Shown here: positions 52,559-62,642 of the stretch, in pieces
How the letters are laid out: every line of letters begins with the position of its first letter
Numbering within the stretch: the first letter of the stretch is position 1
Source of the DNA: Opitutales bacterium
GTDB lineage: Bacteria; Verrucomicrobiota; Verrucomicrobiia; Opitutales; Coraliomargaritaceae
Reading direction: 5' to 3'
Length of the DNA: 64,000 nt
Assembly: GCA_018607135.1 (NCBI GenBank)
Contig: JABBCA010000015.1
Location: forward strand, 1 to 64,000
Program-made: the position numbers and the translations under genes
Notes under the pieces: generated by a model
Seen by the model: the letters and a program-made list of their open reading frames with translations, nothing else
Told to the model about the DNA's origin: nothing
Databases searched by the model: none

Positions 52559-53431
52559 ATGCGCTTTAGAGTCTCTCATACCACCGAGTATAAATACGCG
52601 GTCCCAGCTTCCGAGTCGTTTGCGGAGCTGCGTGTCTGGCCACAGGCAAATGCGTCGCAGAAGATTTTGAGCCGTCGTTTAGAGGTGAGTCCCGAGGCGC
52701 GTGTGGACCAATATGTCGATTACTTCGGTAACAACGTAGAGTTCTTTTCTATACCCTATCGTCATAATTCGCTTTCGGTCACTTCCGAGGCAAACGTGGA
52801 AACCTGCACCGTGCAACCACCGCAATCGATGCTTGAAGTATCGGTGGGGGAGGCGCGTCAAATTTTCAATAGTCGTCGTTATCAGCTGTTCGAATTTATG
52901 GAGCCGAGTCACCATGTGCCGCTCGATCAACATAAGCGGATTCGTAAAAAGTTCTTTCGCCAAGCCGATGCCTATGGCGAGGCATTACTGGCATTGAACG
53001 AGTGGATCTATAGAAACTTTGACTATAAGTCGGGCGAAACGAGCATTTCTACTCCAATCGCTGATGTAGTTGCTCAACGACGTGGCGTCTGCCAAGACTT
53101 TGCGCACCTCATGCTTGCGATCTTGCGCAGTAATGGTATCCCCGCTCGCTATGTGAGTGGTTACATCGAAGCGTATGATCCCGAGGTAACCGATTCCGCA
53201 CTGGTCGGTGCTGCGGCAAGTCACGCTTGGGTCGAAGTCTATTTACCGGGCGGCATGTGGTGGGGCCTAGATCCGACCAACAACCAAACCGCGGGCGAGC
53301 GACATATTGAAGTCGCGTTCGGGCGTGACTATAGTGATGTGGCGCCCATGCGGGGCACATACAAAGGCGCGACCGACCAACGCCTAAACGTAATTGTATC
53401 GCTAGAGCGAACCAAGGAAGACACAAAATGA
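52559..53431 (+). CDS. Transglutaminase-like protein (second of three)
   Basis: Protein of 290 residues. Same layout as the gene at 49051: N-terminal beta domain (RFRVSHTTEYKYAVPASESF) and triad Cys178 (GVCQDFAH), His222 (SHAWVEVYL) and Asp238 (GLDPTNN). It overlaps the next transglutaminase gene by four bases. Its pairing with the fused ATP-grasp-alpha-E protein mirrors the first module, so it is the cognate enzyme of that module. Confidence 0.92.
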   Translation: MRFRVSHTTEYKYAVPASESFAELRVWPQANASQKILSRRLEVSPEARVDQYVDYFGNNVEFFSIPYRHNSLSVTSEANVETCTVQPPQSMLEVSVGEARQIFNSRRYQLFEFMEPSHHVPLDQHKRIRKKFFRQADAYGEALLALNEWIYRNFDYKSGETSISTPIADVVAQRRGVCQDFAHLMLAILRSNGIPARYVSGYIEAYDPEVTDSALVGAAASHAWVEVYLPGGMWWGLDPTNNQTAGERHIEVAFGRDYSDVAPMRGTYKGATDQRLNVIVSLERTKEDTK

Positions 53432-54309
53432 AGTTACGCATCAAGCATACCACCTCTCATACCTACGAGAAGCCTGTCAATTTTAGCGAGCACGCGCTGT
53501 TTCTACGTCCCTTAGATAGTCACCGTCGTCAAGTCTCTACGTTTGAAGTGACCACGACTCCAGAGTCCACTCAGCGTTGGGTGAGAGATGCCTATGGTAA
53601 CATTGTGCTACATTGTAACTTTGGCTTGAACGAATCAGAGACCCTCGCATTTACGGCGGTTACAGAGATTGATATCGCAGAAGACAACCCCTTCGACTTT
53701 CTTTTGGCCAGTTATGCGACTGCGTATCCGTTTAACTATCAAGAGCCTGATTTGACTTCATTGAAGCCCTATTTAGACGAGCGGCCAAGCGCCGGCTCCG
53801 TTAAAGTCTTAGATTGGTTTTACCAAGCGGTGCCAAACCCAGTGCAGCATCCAGATGTGGTTCAGTTTTTGTCAGATTTGAACTCTGCAATCCGCCGTGA
53901 GATTACATACGTGCGTCGCGATGAGGAAGGTATTCAAGATCCTGATACGACTTTAACTATAAAGACTGGGTCCTGCCGTGATATGGCGGTGCTGTTTATT
54001 GCGATTCTGCGTCAGCTTGGTTTGGCGGCTCGTTTTTGTAGTGGTTATTTGTATGACCCACCAAGTGATCATGGAGATCACGTGTTTAACCGAGCGGTGG
54101 GTTCAATGCATGCCTGGGCGGAGGTCTATCTGCCCGGTGCAGGCTGGAAAGGCTTCGATCCAACCAATGGTATTCTCGCAAACGGATTTTTTATCCCCTG
54201 TGCGGTTTCCCATCACCCGCAGTCGATTGACCCTATTCAAGGGGTGTATTTTTCCAAAGTGTCCGTAGGCTCTACGATGTCTGTCGACTTGCAGATCGAA
54301 GAGGTGTAG
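53428..54309 (+). CDS. Transglutaminase-like protein (third of three)
   Basis: Protein of 293 residues. N-terminal KLRIKHTTSHTYEKPVNFSE and triad Cys183 (GSCRDMAVLF), His228 (MHAWAEVYL) and Asp244 (GFDPTNG). The Cys motif differs from the CQDFAH of the other two, so this paralogue belongs to a separate branch; it matches the N-terminal half of proteins in which transglutaminase and DUF2126 are fused, and the DUF2126 gene follows 43 bases downstream. It overlaps the second transglutaminase gene (ATGA). Confidence 0.92.
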   Translation: MKLRIKHTTSHTYEKPVNFSEHALFLRPLDSHRRQVSTFEVTTTPESTQRWVRDAYGNIVLHCNFGLNESETLAFTAVTEIDIAEDNPFDFLLASYATAYPFNYQEPDLTSLKPYLDERPSAGSVKVLDWFYQAVPNPVQHPDVVQFLSDLNSAIRREITYVRRDEEGIQDPDTTLTIKTGSCRDMAVLFIAILRQLGLAARFCSGYLYDPPSDHGDHVFNRAVGSMHAWAEVYLPGAGWKGFDPTNGILANGFFIPCAVSHHPQSIDPIQGVYFSKVSVGSTMSVDLQIEEV

Positions 54310-54352
54310 GAGTGAATCTCTCAAGGGGCCGCAGCTGTAATCACATTTTATA

Positions 54353-56461
54353 ATGAATCCAGAAATCCATACTCTCGCTTCAGAAGTCGAAAGCTTCCTC
54401 AAATCCAAAGACATCTCACTGACCATGGGAGGTGAGCCGACGTTCATTTCGGCAAAGCCAGAGACGCCCGAGTGGGCAACGGCGGCGATGGGTGAAGAGA
54501 AGCTCGGCTATGCGCGTCGGATGACGGCGAAGCTGATTGCCGACGTGTATCCAGGGGCGCTTTCGATGCAGGTCTTTGGTAAATGGTATCCAGGCGAGCC
54601 TTTACCCCGCTGGAATTGCATGCTCTTGCATCGCCTCTCTGGTGAGCCTTTATGGCCAGAGACGGATCGTTTACTACTGGATGATGTCGATGGTCGTAAC
54701 CAGCCAAAGGTTGCGGAGAAGTTGATGGCGACGGTCGCAGAGAAGCTTGGATTGAGCAAATACGTGTTGCCGACTTTTGAAGAGGGCAAGGCCAAGGCAA
54801 CTGGCTGGGTGCTGCCTCTAGAGTATGAAGATGGTAAGTGGACTTCAGAGAAGTGGCCGTTTACCGCCAAGAAGCCGCTCACACTCTTTTCGGGTGATAG
54901 CCCTGTAGGCCTGCGTTTGCCATTGGGTGATTTGAAAGAAGATGTGATGCGCACCGCTCTCACAGTTGAGGTGCGTCATGGCGCGCTTGAGGTGTTTGTT
55001 CCGCCTTTGGATTGGGTCGGCTTTCAAGCTTTGATCGAATTTTTTAGGGAGACGATCGGGTCGTCTAAGTTTAACGATTTAGTCTTTTGTGGCTACGCGC
55101 CCAAAGCTGCTGGCGATGAATTACTGAAGTATGGGCTCGCTGCCGACCCAGGTGTGCTAGAGGTCAATTTGCCACCCGCAGCGACGTGGGCTGAGTATGA
55201 TGCAGTGCTTGGGCATTCTGCCGATGCGGCGCAGTCGGTCGGGTTGAAGCTCACGAAACTACAACTGAATGGTGCGATACATGGCACTGGCGGTGGTGCG
55301 CACTTAGCGTTTGGTGGGCCAAGCAAAAAAGAAAATCCGTTCCTTCAAGAGCCGAAGCGTATTGTTTCCTTGCTGCGTTACTGGCAGCAGCACCCCGCAC
55401 TATCGTATCTGTTTACAGGCCAATATGTCGGCCCAGGTAGTCAAGCGCCTCGTGTGGATGAAGGCCCCAGTCACGGGCTCTACGAGCTAGAAGTCGCCTG
55501 TGAAGGGATTCAGGGCAGCACCGTTCGTCCCGATGGTGAGTTGCTCGATCAGTTTTATCGCAATCTCTTAACCGACTCTTCGGGCAATACCCACCGCACC
55601 GAGATTTGCTTCGATAAGTTTTGTAACCCATCTGCACCCAACGGTAAGTGGGGCATTATTGAACTGCGTGCGTTTGAGACGTTCCCGAAAATTGAAACAA
55701 TGTCAGTTATCGCGCTATTTATACGCACGATTTTGGCTCGTTTGTTCAAGGCTCCGTTCACTGAACCACTTCGCCGCTTCGGCCCCTTGTTACACGATCG
55801 TTATTTCTTGCCCGCATTCTTAGCGGAAGATGTCGCCGCGATCTGCGCGGATCTCAAGGAACACGGATTTGATTTTGACCCAGAGTGGTTGGCTCCAGTG
55901 CTGGACTTCCGTTGCCCGAGTGTGGGGCAATTTAAAGTTGCCGATGGTTTCGTGGATGTGCGCCAAGCTTTCGAGTCGTTCCCACTCATGGCTGAGGAGA
56001 GCCAAGGTGCCAGCACCGTGCGCGTGGTGGATAACTCCAGCGACCGTTTACAGCTCACGCTGTCATCCGCAGAACTCGCTGAGAGTGGAAGCTTAATCGT
56101 CAATGGTGTCGAAGCTCCCTTCGAATGTGTCGATGGTCAGATGATCTGTGGTGTGCGCTACAAGTGTGCCAGTGCTTATCCTGCCTTGCATCCCCATGTG
56201 CCGATTCAGTCGCCACTCGAATTTGAATGGGTCTGTAAGGAGACCGGTAAGACTTTGAGCGCTGCGCGTTATTATTTCTGGAATCCTTTCGCGTCTATCT
56301 ACGACGGTCGCCCAGAGGATGCCGACGCCGCTAAGCAACGCCGCTCCGAGCGTTGGCAAGCCGCGGACGATCTCGTCGGTCGTAAGCCGCAACGTTTTGC
56401 CCCCAAGCGCTCGCCTGAATTTAAGCATACCCTCGATTTACGCCGTCAGTTGCGAGGGTGA
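54353..56461 (+). CDS. DUF2126 domain protein
   Basis: Protein of 702 residues. LTMGGEPTFIS near the N-terminus, WYPGEPLPRWNCMLLHRLSG, HGTGGGAHLAFGG and NPSAPNGKWGIIELRAFETFP are DUF2126 (COG4196-related) hallmarks. In many bacteria this domain forms the C-terminal part of a roughly 1,100-residue transglutaminase protein; here it is a gene of its own beside its usual partner. It is last in the cluster. Enzymatic role is unknown but may involve an amide-ligase-like reaction. Confidence 0.9.
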   Translation: MNPEIHTLASEVESFLKSKDISLTMGGEPTFISAKPETPEWATAAMGEEKLGYARRMTAKLIADVYPGALSMQVFGKWYPGEPLPRWNCMLLHRLSGEPLWPETDRLLLDDVDGRNQPKVAEKLMATVAEKLGLSKYVLPTFEEGKAKATGWVLPLEYEDGKWTSEKWPFTAKKPLTLFSGDSPVGLRLPLGDLKEDVMRTALTVEVRHGALEVFVPPLDWVGFQALIEFFRETIGSSKFNDLVFCGYAPKAAGDELLKYGLAADPGVLEVNLPPAATWAEYDAVLGHSADAAQSVGLKLTKLQLNGAIHGTGGGAHLAFGGPSKKENPFLQEPKRIVSLLRYWQQHPALSYLFTGQYVGPGSQAPRVDEGPSHGLYELEVACEGIQGSTVRPDGELLDQFYRNLLTDSSGNTHRTEICFDKFCNPSAPNGKWGIIELRAFETFPKIETMSVIALFIRTILARLFKAPFTEPLRRFGPLLHDRYFLPAFLAEDVAAICADLKEHGFDFDPEWLAPVLDFRCPSVGQFKVADGFVDVRQAFESFPLMAEESQGASTVRVVDNSSDRLQLTLSSAELAESGSLIVNGVEAPFECVDGQMICGVRYKCASAYPALHPHVPIQSPLEFEWVCKETGKTLSAARYYFWNPFASIYDGRPEDADAAKQRRSERWQAADDLVGRKPQRFAPKRSPEFKHTLDLRRQLRG

Positions 56462-56527
56462 ATTCTTCACGCAATATTACAGCTTTCAGCTCAGGGAGCA
56501 CTTTTCCTTGAACGAATCAAAGAGAGT

Positions 56528-56619
56528 GTAGTGTCTGAGCTTGCTCAGGCCAGCGGTGCCTAAGTTTTGGATCCGAAGACTGCTCGACAATCGGGGCGAC
56601 GAGCAAGCTCGCACATTAC
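56528..56619. repeat. REP pair (BIME-like), family A, at 56.5 kb
   Basis: Left GTAGTGTCTGAGCTTGCTCA then GGCC (56528-56551), identical to 14499-14522; right GCGACGAGCAAGCTCGCACA then TTAC (56596-56619), nearly the repeat at 14463-14484. The pair has the same order as that by the RAYT gene but with the two halves reversed. Confidence 0.85.
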
Positions 56620-56696
56620 AGTTTTATGTATGAACTTTTTGAGAAGCGCTCAAACCTCCTCCTCGGCCTCGCGACTTGTATAATCCAAATCGACAC

Positions 56697-56728
56697 AAAA
56701 AATCCCACGGCCTTCACCTAGGGATTTT
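56697..56728 (-). terminator. Rho-independent terminator of glyS
   Basis: Read on the minus strand: AAAATCCC, 14-base loop, GGGATTTT, then a T run (AAAAAA on the plus strand at 56697-56702). It follows the glyS stop by about 37 bases. Confidence 0.7.
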
Positions 56729-56764
56729 GAAAAGGTAGGGCGTGTTTTCAAACGCGCCGGGCGT

Positions 56765-58291
<1,527 letters not shown>

Positions 58292-58339
58292 AAGGCGCTA
58301 GAAGATGGAGCTTCGGGCAGACGGGTCAAGTGGGAAGAG

Positions 58340-58374
58340 GTGAGGGGTGAGGGGTGAGAGGTGAGAGGTGAGAG
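58340..58374. repeat. Five tandem 7-base repeats
   Basis: Units GTGAGGG, GTGAGGG, GTGAGAG, GTGAGAG, GTGAGAG in direct order upstream of the glyS start on its minus strand. A simple tandem array near a possible promoter; its length may vary. Confidence 0.75.
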
Positions 58375-58395
58375 GCTTGGGGGATGGAGAAGCGC

Positions 58396-58420
58396 CTTAA
58401 TCGTAATCTTACTCTTAATC
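58396..58420 (+). repeat. Solo TTAATC arm, same type as the element ends
   Basis: CTTAATCGTAATCTTACTCT then TAATC. It differs by one base from the left end of the four-helix-bundle element (59939-59963). No partner arm is seen near it, so it may be a remnant. Confidence 0.6.
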
Positions 58421-58433
58421 CTCGGGGCGCTGC

Positions 58434-58452
58434 GGTTGCGCGGAGCGCAACC
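58434..58452. terminator. GC-rich hairpin, possible terminator
   Basis: GGTTGCGC, GGA loop, GCGCAACC, ten bases after the end of the VC0807-like gene (58462) on its minus-strand side. No T-run follows, so it may instead be REP-like. Confidence 0.4.
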
Positions 58453-58461
58453 CTCTAGGAA

Positions 58462-59256
58462 TTACGCTTCTTCCTTCTTCTCTTCTGGAGCGCCGTGCAT
58501 GACGTCTTCGAGGGTGAGGCCGGTCATTTCTTTGATGCCTTTGAGGAGCATCCAGAGGGCGACCATCATGATGATCATGCTGGGCACAGCAATCACGGGC
58601 CAGCTCCAGGCCATCATCTTGCTGACTTCTTCGTTGAAGGCGTCACTACCGCTGGGGCTGACTACGATCCAGCGGGCTAGAATGAAGTTGAGCACCGCGC
58701 TGAGGATGAAGGAGCCTGCTAACAGAAGGGTGCATTTGATCAAGAGTTTTTCAAAGGCGCTTTCTTTGCCATGTGCTTCGAGGGCGTCATGCACTTTATC
58801 CACGTCCATGATCTCTGGATTGAACAGTAGGGTGCGAATGAGTGGGTAGGGCGTCTTCAGTGAGATGATCACTGCGAGGCCGAGCAGAAAGGGGATCGCG
58901 GCTTCTTTCACGGCGAACCATTCGGTCGGAATCTCGAAGATGCCGATGCCTCCGGTGAGGAGCACGCTGATTAGGCCAAGGATGGAGAAGATGTTATACT
59001 TCGCGCGTTTGAAGTAGTCGTAGATGAAATAGCCGACAGGAAAGAGGATCGCGATGATGAGGATCGGTATGGCGACATTGTCGAAATGCGGCTCTAGATG
59101 TTCGCCGAACCATTTCTTGCCCTTGTTGAGAATGAGGATGGGCAGGAGGATGTTGAAACCAAGATTCAGAAAGGTATTTTCCTTCTTCACTTCTGGTTTT
59201 TCAGGGGAAGCAGAATTTTCTGTATTTGGTGTGCTGCTGGGTTGCGGATCGCTCAT
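58462..59256 (-). CDS. VC0807-like family membrane protein
   Basis: About 264 residues from ATG 59256, which is 25 bases from the divergent coaB start; the longer frame up to 59394 crosses coaB. A charged N-terminus precedes [20 protein letters not shown], which marks the VC0807 group, and five or six membrane helices follow. The C-terminus is rich in Glu and Lys. The family is widespread in Gram-negative bacteria and has no settled role; some members are called septation-linked. It is divergent from coaB, with which it shares the promoter gap. Confidence 0.8.
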   Translation of the reverse strand: MSDPQPSSTPNTENSASPEKPEVKKENTFLNLGFNILLPILILNKGKKWFGEHLEPHFDNVAIPILIIAILFPVGYFIYDYFKRAKYNIFSILGLISVLLTGGIGIFEIPTEWFAVKEAAIPFLLGLAVIISLKTPYPLIRTLLFNPEIMDVDKVHDALEAHGKESAFEKLLIKCTLLLAGSFILSAVLNFILARWIVVSPSGSDAFNEEVSKMMAWSWPVIAVPSMIIMMVALWMLLKGIKEMTGLTLEDVMHGAPEEKKEEA

Positions 59257-59281
59257 GAGTTCGCATAGGGTTTCCCGAGTT

Positions 59282-59932
59282 ATGTCGAACGCAAGCACTA
59301 TTCGCTGTTTAATCACCGCTGGGCCGACTCGTGAGTTTATCGATCCGGTTCGTTTTATTAGTAATCCATCTACTGGAAAGATGGGTTTTGCCATTGCTGA
59401 GGCGGCCGTCGAGGCTGGCTGGACGGTGGACTTGATCGCGGGGCCGGTTTCCTTGCCGGAGCCGGATGATGTGATCCTTTACCCGGTCGTCACCGCCGAG
59501 GAGATGTATCATCAAGTGGATGCGTTGTTTGATGCCTGCGATGTGTTGATCATGACGGCTGCGGTGAGTGATTTTCGCCCAGTCACGCAGCACGCGCAAA
59601 AGGAGAAGAAGGGCGACGCTTCGATGACTATCGAGTTTGAGCGCACGATTGATATTTTGAAAACGGTCTGTGAGCGGAAGGCGCATCAGACCGTGGTCGG
59701 CTTCGCGGCAGAGACGAATGATGTGCTGGAGTATGCGAAAAAGAAACTCGAAGCGAAGAACCTGGACTGGATTGTGGCCAATCAGGTCGGCGTATCGGGT
59801 TCTGGTTTTGCGTCAGATACCAATGAAGTCGTGTTGATCGCGGCGGATGGGAGTAGCGCGAAGCTTGGTCCCACGACGAAGGCGGCGATCGCGAAGGAGC
59901 TCATACAATTAGTTACGCCTACCGCGCAGTAG
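59282..59932 (+). CDS. coaB: Phosphopantothenate-cysteine ligase (CoaB)
   Basis: About 216 residues from ATG 59282. [29 protein letters not shown] is the CoaB signature; AAVSDFRP, the FERTIDIL stretch and [11 protein letters not shown] follow in order. In many bacteria CoaB is fused to CoaC; here only the ligase half is present and no CoaC is found next to it. It condenses phosphopantothenate and cysteine using CTP. The gene stops seven bases before a TTAATC repeat begins. Confidence 0.92.
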   Translation: MSNASTIRCLITAGPTREFIDPVRFISNPSTGKMGFAIAEAAVEAGWTVDLIAGPVSLPEPDDVILYPVVTAEEMYHQVDALFDACDVLIMTAAVSDFRPVTQHAQKEKKGDASMTIEFERTIDILKTVCERKAHQTVVGFAAETNDVLEYAKKKLEAKNLDWIVANQVGVSGSGFASDTNEVVLIAADGSSAKLGPTTKAAIAKELIQLVTPTAQ

Positions 59933-59937
59933 TGGTT

Positions 59938-60420
59938 TCTTAATCATAATCTTACTCTTAATCCTAATCCTCCCCTGTAGGTCATGTCCGAAGTCTTCGA
60001 TCACGAAAAGCTGAAGGTCTATCAGCGCGCATTGGATTTTGTAGAATTCACAGATGCCTTGCTGTCCACTTTCCCAAAGAGCATGGCGGTGTGTGATCAG
60101 CTCGATCGAGCTTCGACTTCGATTCCGTTAAACATTGCTGGGGGGGATGGCAAATTTACGTCGAAGGATCGCTGTCGTTTCTTTGATATTGCGCGTGGCT
60201 CGGCGCTTGAGTGTGCGACCGCATTAGATGTATTGGTGCGAAAAGGAAAGTCAGAGGAGACGACTGGGACTGAAGGAAAAGAGATTTTGAGAGAAGTCGT
60301 ATCGATGCTGGTTGGTTTGATTCGAAGTCAGAAGACGGATCGCGTTTATGAAGATCAGGGTGATTATGGCTCTGGCGATTAGGGCTGGGATTAAGATTAA
60401 GAATAGGATTAAGATTAAGA
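59938..60420 (+). mobile_element. Small inverted-repeat element encoding a four-helix-bundle protein
   Basis: A 483-base block flanked by TTAATC-rich arms: the left arm at 59938-59970 and the right arm at 60387-60420, inverted. It begins five bases after coaB ends and stops four bases before the histidine kinase start, so it looks inserted. A 91-base copy at 34578-34668 keeps both ends in reverse orientation without the gene, and a solo arm lies at 58396-58420. The mechanism of movement is unknown. Confidence 0.7.
59984..60382 (+). CDS. Four-helix-bundle protein (23S rRNA IVP-like, TIGR02436)
   Basis: Protein of 132 residues, all-helical. The blocks HEKLKVYQRALDFVEFTDAL, RASTSIPLNIAGG, RFFDIARGSALECATALDV are those of the four-helix-bundle family that includes 23S rRNA intervening-sequence proteins and relatives of Avd from diversity-generating retroelements. 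Such proteins bind nucleic acid and form pentamers. The gene fills the TTAATC-flanked element almost completely, which suggests it is the element's only product. Molecular role here is not known. Confidence 0.9.
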   Translation: MSEVFDHEKLKVYQRALDFVEFTDALLSTFPKSMAVCDQLDRASTSIPLNIAGGDGKFTSKDRCRFFDIARGSALECATALDVLVRKGKSEETTGTEGKEILREVVSMLVGLIRSQKTDRVYEDQGDYGSGD

Positions 60421-60424
60421 CTTC

Positions 60425-61594
60425 ATGAAAAACACTGGATTAGACAAAATATTGGGACGGCTCGAAGAGCTTGATTCGGTAAACCTTGGTGTTCTGGTGC
60501 AACGTCTGGCGCGTGAGCGTAAGATGCAGGAGACGGTGTTTAATACCATTCAAGATGGTATCTTGGTGATCGATTCAGATGGGGTGGTGCAATATGCGAA
60601 CGACGCGGCTGCGGGTATTATTGGTCTCAAGGAAGCTGACGTTGGGGTCATGCGTCTGTGGAAGATGGTGCCAGACCTCGCGCAGTCGATGGATCGTGAG
60701 ACGGTTTCAGGGAAGCGGAAGGCCGCGCCTGTTTTGTCACGTGAGGTCGAGTTAAACTATCCAGAGCATCGCATCGTAAGGCTCTACATGGTGCCAATTG
60801 ATGCGCAGGTGGGGCACGATGATAGCGGCGGCTACGTGATCGTAATTTCGGACATCACTGAGGATAAAGTTTCGATGGAGGAAATGATTGAGAGTGAGCG
60901 CACGTCTTCGATTGTGACGCTTGCCGCGGGTGTGGCTCATGAGTTGGGCAATCCGCTGAATTCGTTGACGATCCATTTGCAATTGATCGAGCGCAAGCTG
61001 AAGAAGTTGGCACTCGCGGACGAGGGTAAGAAGCTCTCCGAGTCGCTAGAGGTTTGTCAGGGGGAGGTGAAGCGTTTGGATGGGATCATTACACATTTCC
61101 TTGAGGCGGTGCGTCCGCAGCAGCCTGAGCTGAACGAGCTGGATCTCGTTGGGCTGGTAGAAGAGGTGCTGCGTGTGCAGGAAGTGGAACTTGGAAACCG
61201 TAAGCTCGATGTGAATGTGGAGGTCGATTCTGCATTACCTGCGATTCTCGGAGATCGCGGGCAGATTAAGCAGGTCTTTTTTAATCTGATCAAAAATGCC
61301 ATGGAAGCGATGCAGGCGGGTGGGAAGTTGCGCGTGGTGACTCGCAAGGACGACGATTACGTTTACATGCAGTTTATGGATACGGGGTCGGGTATCTCGG
61401 ATGAAGACCTCTCAAAAGTCTTTCAGGCGTATTACACGACGAAGAAAGAAGGCCACGGCTTGGGGATGATGATCGTGCAGCGTATCATGCGTGAGCATGG
61501 CGGGCATATCTCATTGGAGTCGCGCAAGGATCTGGGCACGGTGATTACACTGCAGTTCCCGCAGCAGCATCGTCGGACGCGGTTATTAAAGTAA
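60425..61594 (+). CDS. PAS-domain sensor histidine kinase
   Basis: Protein of 389 residues. PAS domain about 35-150 ([19 protein letters not shown]), HisKA with phospho-His172 in [10 protein letters not shown], then HATPase with N-box [11 protein letters not shown]1 [11 protein letters not shown] and G2 [12 protein letters not shown]. No membrane helix is seen, so it senses a cytoplasmic signal. No response regulator gene is near. The ribosome-binding area is shared with the right arm of the TTAATC element, four bases away, so insertion may have altered its expression. Confidence 0.92.
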   Translation: MKNTGLDKILGRLEELDSVNLGVLVQRLARERKMQETVFNTIQDGILVIDSDGVVQYANDAAAGIIGLKEADVGVMRLWKMVPDLAQSMDRETVSGKRKAAPVLSREVELNYPEHRIVRLYMVPIDAQVGHDDSGGYVIVISDITEDKVSMEEMIESERTSSIVTLAAGVAHELGNPLNSLTIHLQLIERKLKKLALADEGKKLSESLEVCQGEVKRLDGIITHFLEAVRPQQPELNELDLVGLVEEVLRVQEVELGNRKLDVNVEVDSALPAILGDRGQIKQVFFNLIKNAMEAMQAGGKLRVVTRKDDDYVYMQFMDTGSGISDEDLSKVFQAYYTTKKEGHGLGMMIVQRIMREHGGHISLESRKDLGTVITLQFPQQHRRTRLLK

Positions 61595-61614
61595 CGAGTC
61601 TTTTAGGTGTTATT

Positions 61615-62640
61615 TTACCCGTTTACTAATTCGCAGGAATGTGCGGCAAAGCCTGCGCCGAAGGCCGTTAGCCAATAGTGCCTTGCTAGATCCGTATCTT
61701 GGAGGATCGTTTCTAAGGTGATGAGCACGGAGGGGCTACTGACATTGCCATATGCTTTAAGTGTGTTACGACTTGGAGTTAGGGGTGTCGGCAGGACAGT
61801 TTCTAGCGCATCTAACACATCACGTCCTCCAGTGTGGGAAATGATTGGAGTATCTGGTGATTGCTCGGATTGATTAAATAAATTGTGGACAATGGGTGCT
61901 GCTATTTCTGGGACAGAGCGGTGAAGTTGATTGCGTAGTTTGCCTGCAGAATTGGTGAAACGTAATGCTTCTCTATGTTTAGGAGCGTGGTAGGTATCAA
62001 ACTTCTGAATACGATATCCGGTGCGGGTATCATTGTTTGACCAAATGGATGCGGATGCGGCATCGCCGAAAAGGCAGGCGCTAATCAGCACACCTGGGTC
62101 GTTGTCGAGATAGAAGGCTGCGGAACAGACTTCGACCGCAATGCAGGCGACGGTTGCGTTGGGGTTGGCGGCTAAGAAGCCTTGTGCGCTACGTAGCGTG
62201 GGGATTGCCGCACCACATCCCAAACCTACGATGTCTTGTAGGTAGGTTTGAGGGTCGAGGTTGAGTAGTTCAGCGACATGGCTGGTTAACCCTGGGCAAA
62301 TGTAACCAGTGCAAGTGCAGATAAAGAGGGCGTCGAGCTCGTGGGCATTTAAGTGGGCCTCTGCCAGTGCTTTGGTGAGTGCGTCGCGTGCTAAGCGTGG
62401 GGCGTTGTGTTCGAAATTCTGGTTTAAGGTTTCGGCGTCTAAGGTGAACAGTTGAGTTGGGTTCTCTGTTGCGAAATAGCGTTGTTCGATCCCGGAATCT
62501 CCAAGAAGCACTTTTTCGAGTAAAGCCGCTGAACGCTCGGATAATTTGTTGAGGGCCCCGCTGTGTTGGAGAATTGCCCATGCTTCCTTCTGGCTAAAGG
62601 CATGAGGCGGCACTGCATGGGAGATCGACTGGAGATACAT
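61615..62640 (-). CDS. Type III polyketide synthase
   Basis: Protein of 341 residues in the chalcone synthase-like family. Catalytic Cys142 (GLGCGAAIP), His269 (SHTGGRDVL) and Asn299 (YGNVSS) are in place. It condenses acyl-CoA or acyl-ACP starters with malonyl units to make alkylpyrones or alkylresorcinols, products found in bacterial membranes and pigments. It follows the FAD oxidoreductase gene with a two-base gap and is the last gene of the operon. Convergent with the histidine kinase. Confidence 0.93.
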   Translation of the reverse strand: MYLQSISHAVPPHAFSQKEAWAILQHSGALNKLSERSAALLEKVLLGDSGIEQRYFATENPTQLFTLDAETLNQNFEHNAPRLARDALTKALAEAHLNAHELDALFICTCTGYICPGLTSHVAELLNLDPQTYLQDIVGLGCGAAIPTLRSAQGFLAANPNATVACIAVEVCSAAFYLDNDPGVLISACLFGDAASASIWSNNDTRTGYRIQKFDTYHAPKHREALRFTNSAGKLRNQLHRSVPEIAAPIVHNLFNQSEQSPDTPIISHTGGRDVLDALETVLPTPLTPSRNTLKAYGNVSSPSVLITLETILQDTDLARHYWLTAFGAGFAAHSCELVNG

Positions 62641-62642
62641 AG

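Larger units (their letters stand above)
56462..56764. other. Intergenic region with REP pair and terminator
   Basis: A 303-base gap between convergent genes, holding a family A REP pair (56528-56619) and a terminator serving glyS (56697-56728). No coding potential is apparent. Confidence 0.7.

Noticed and set aside
59938-60420. TTAATC arrays read as a CRISPR
   Set aside because: Units are short, lack regular spacers, and are inverted at the two ends. Nothing like cas genes is near.
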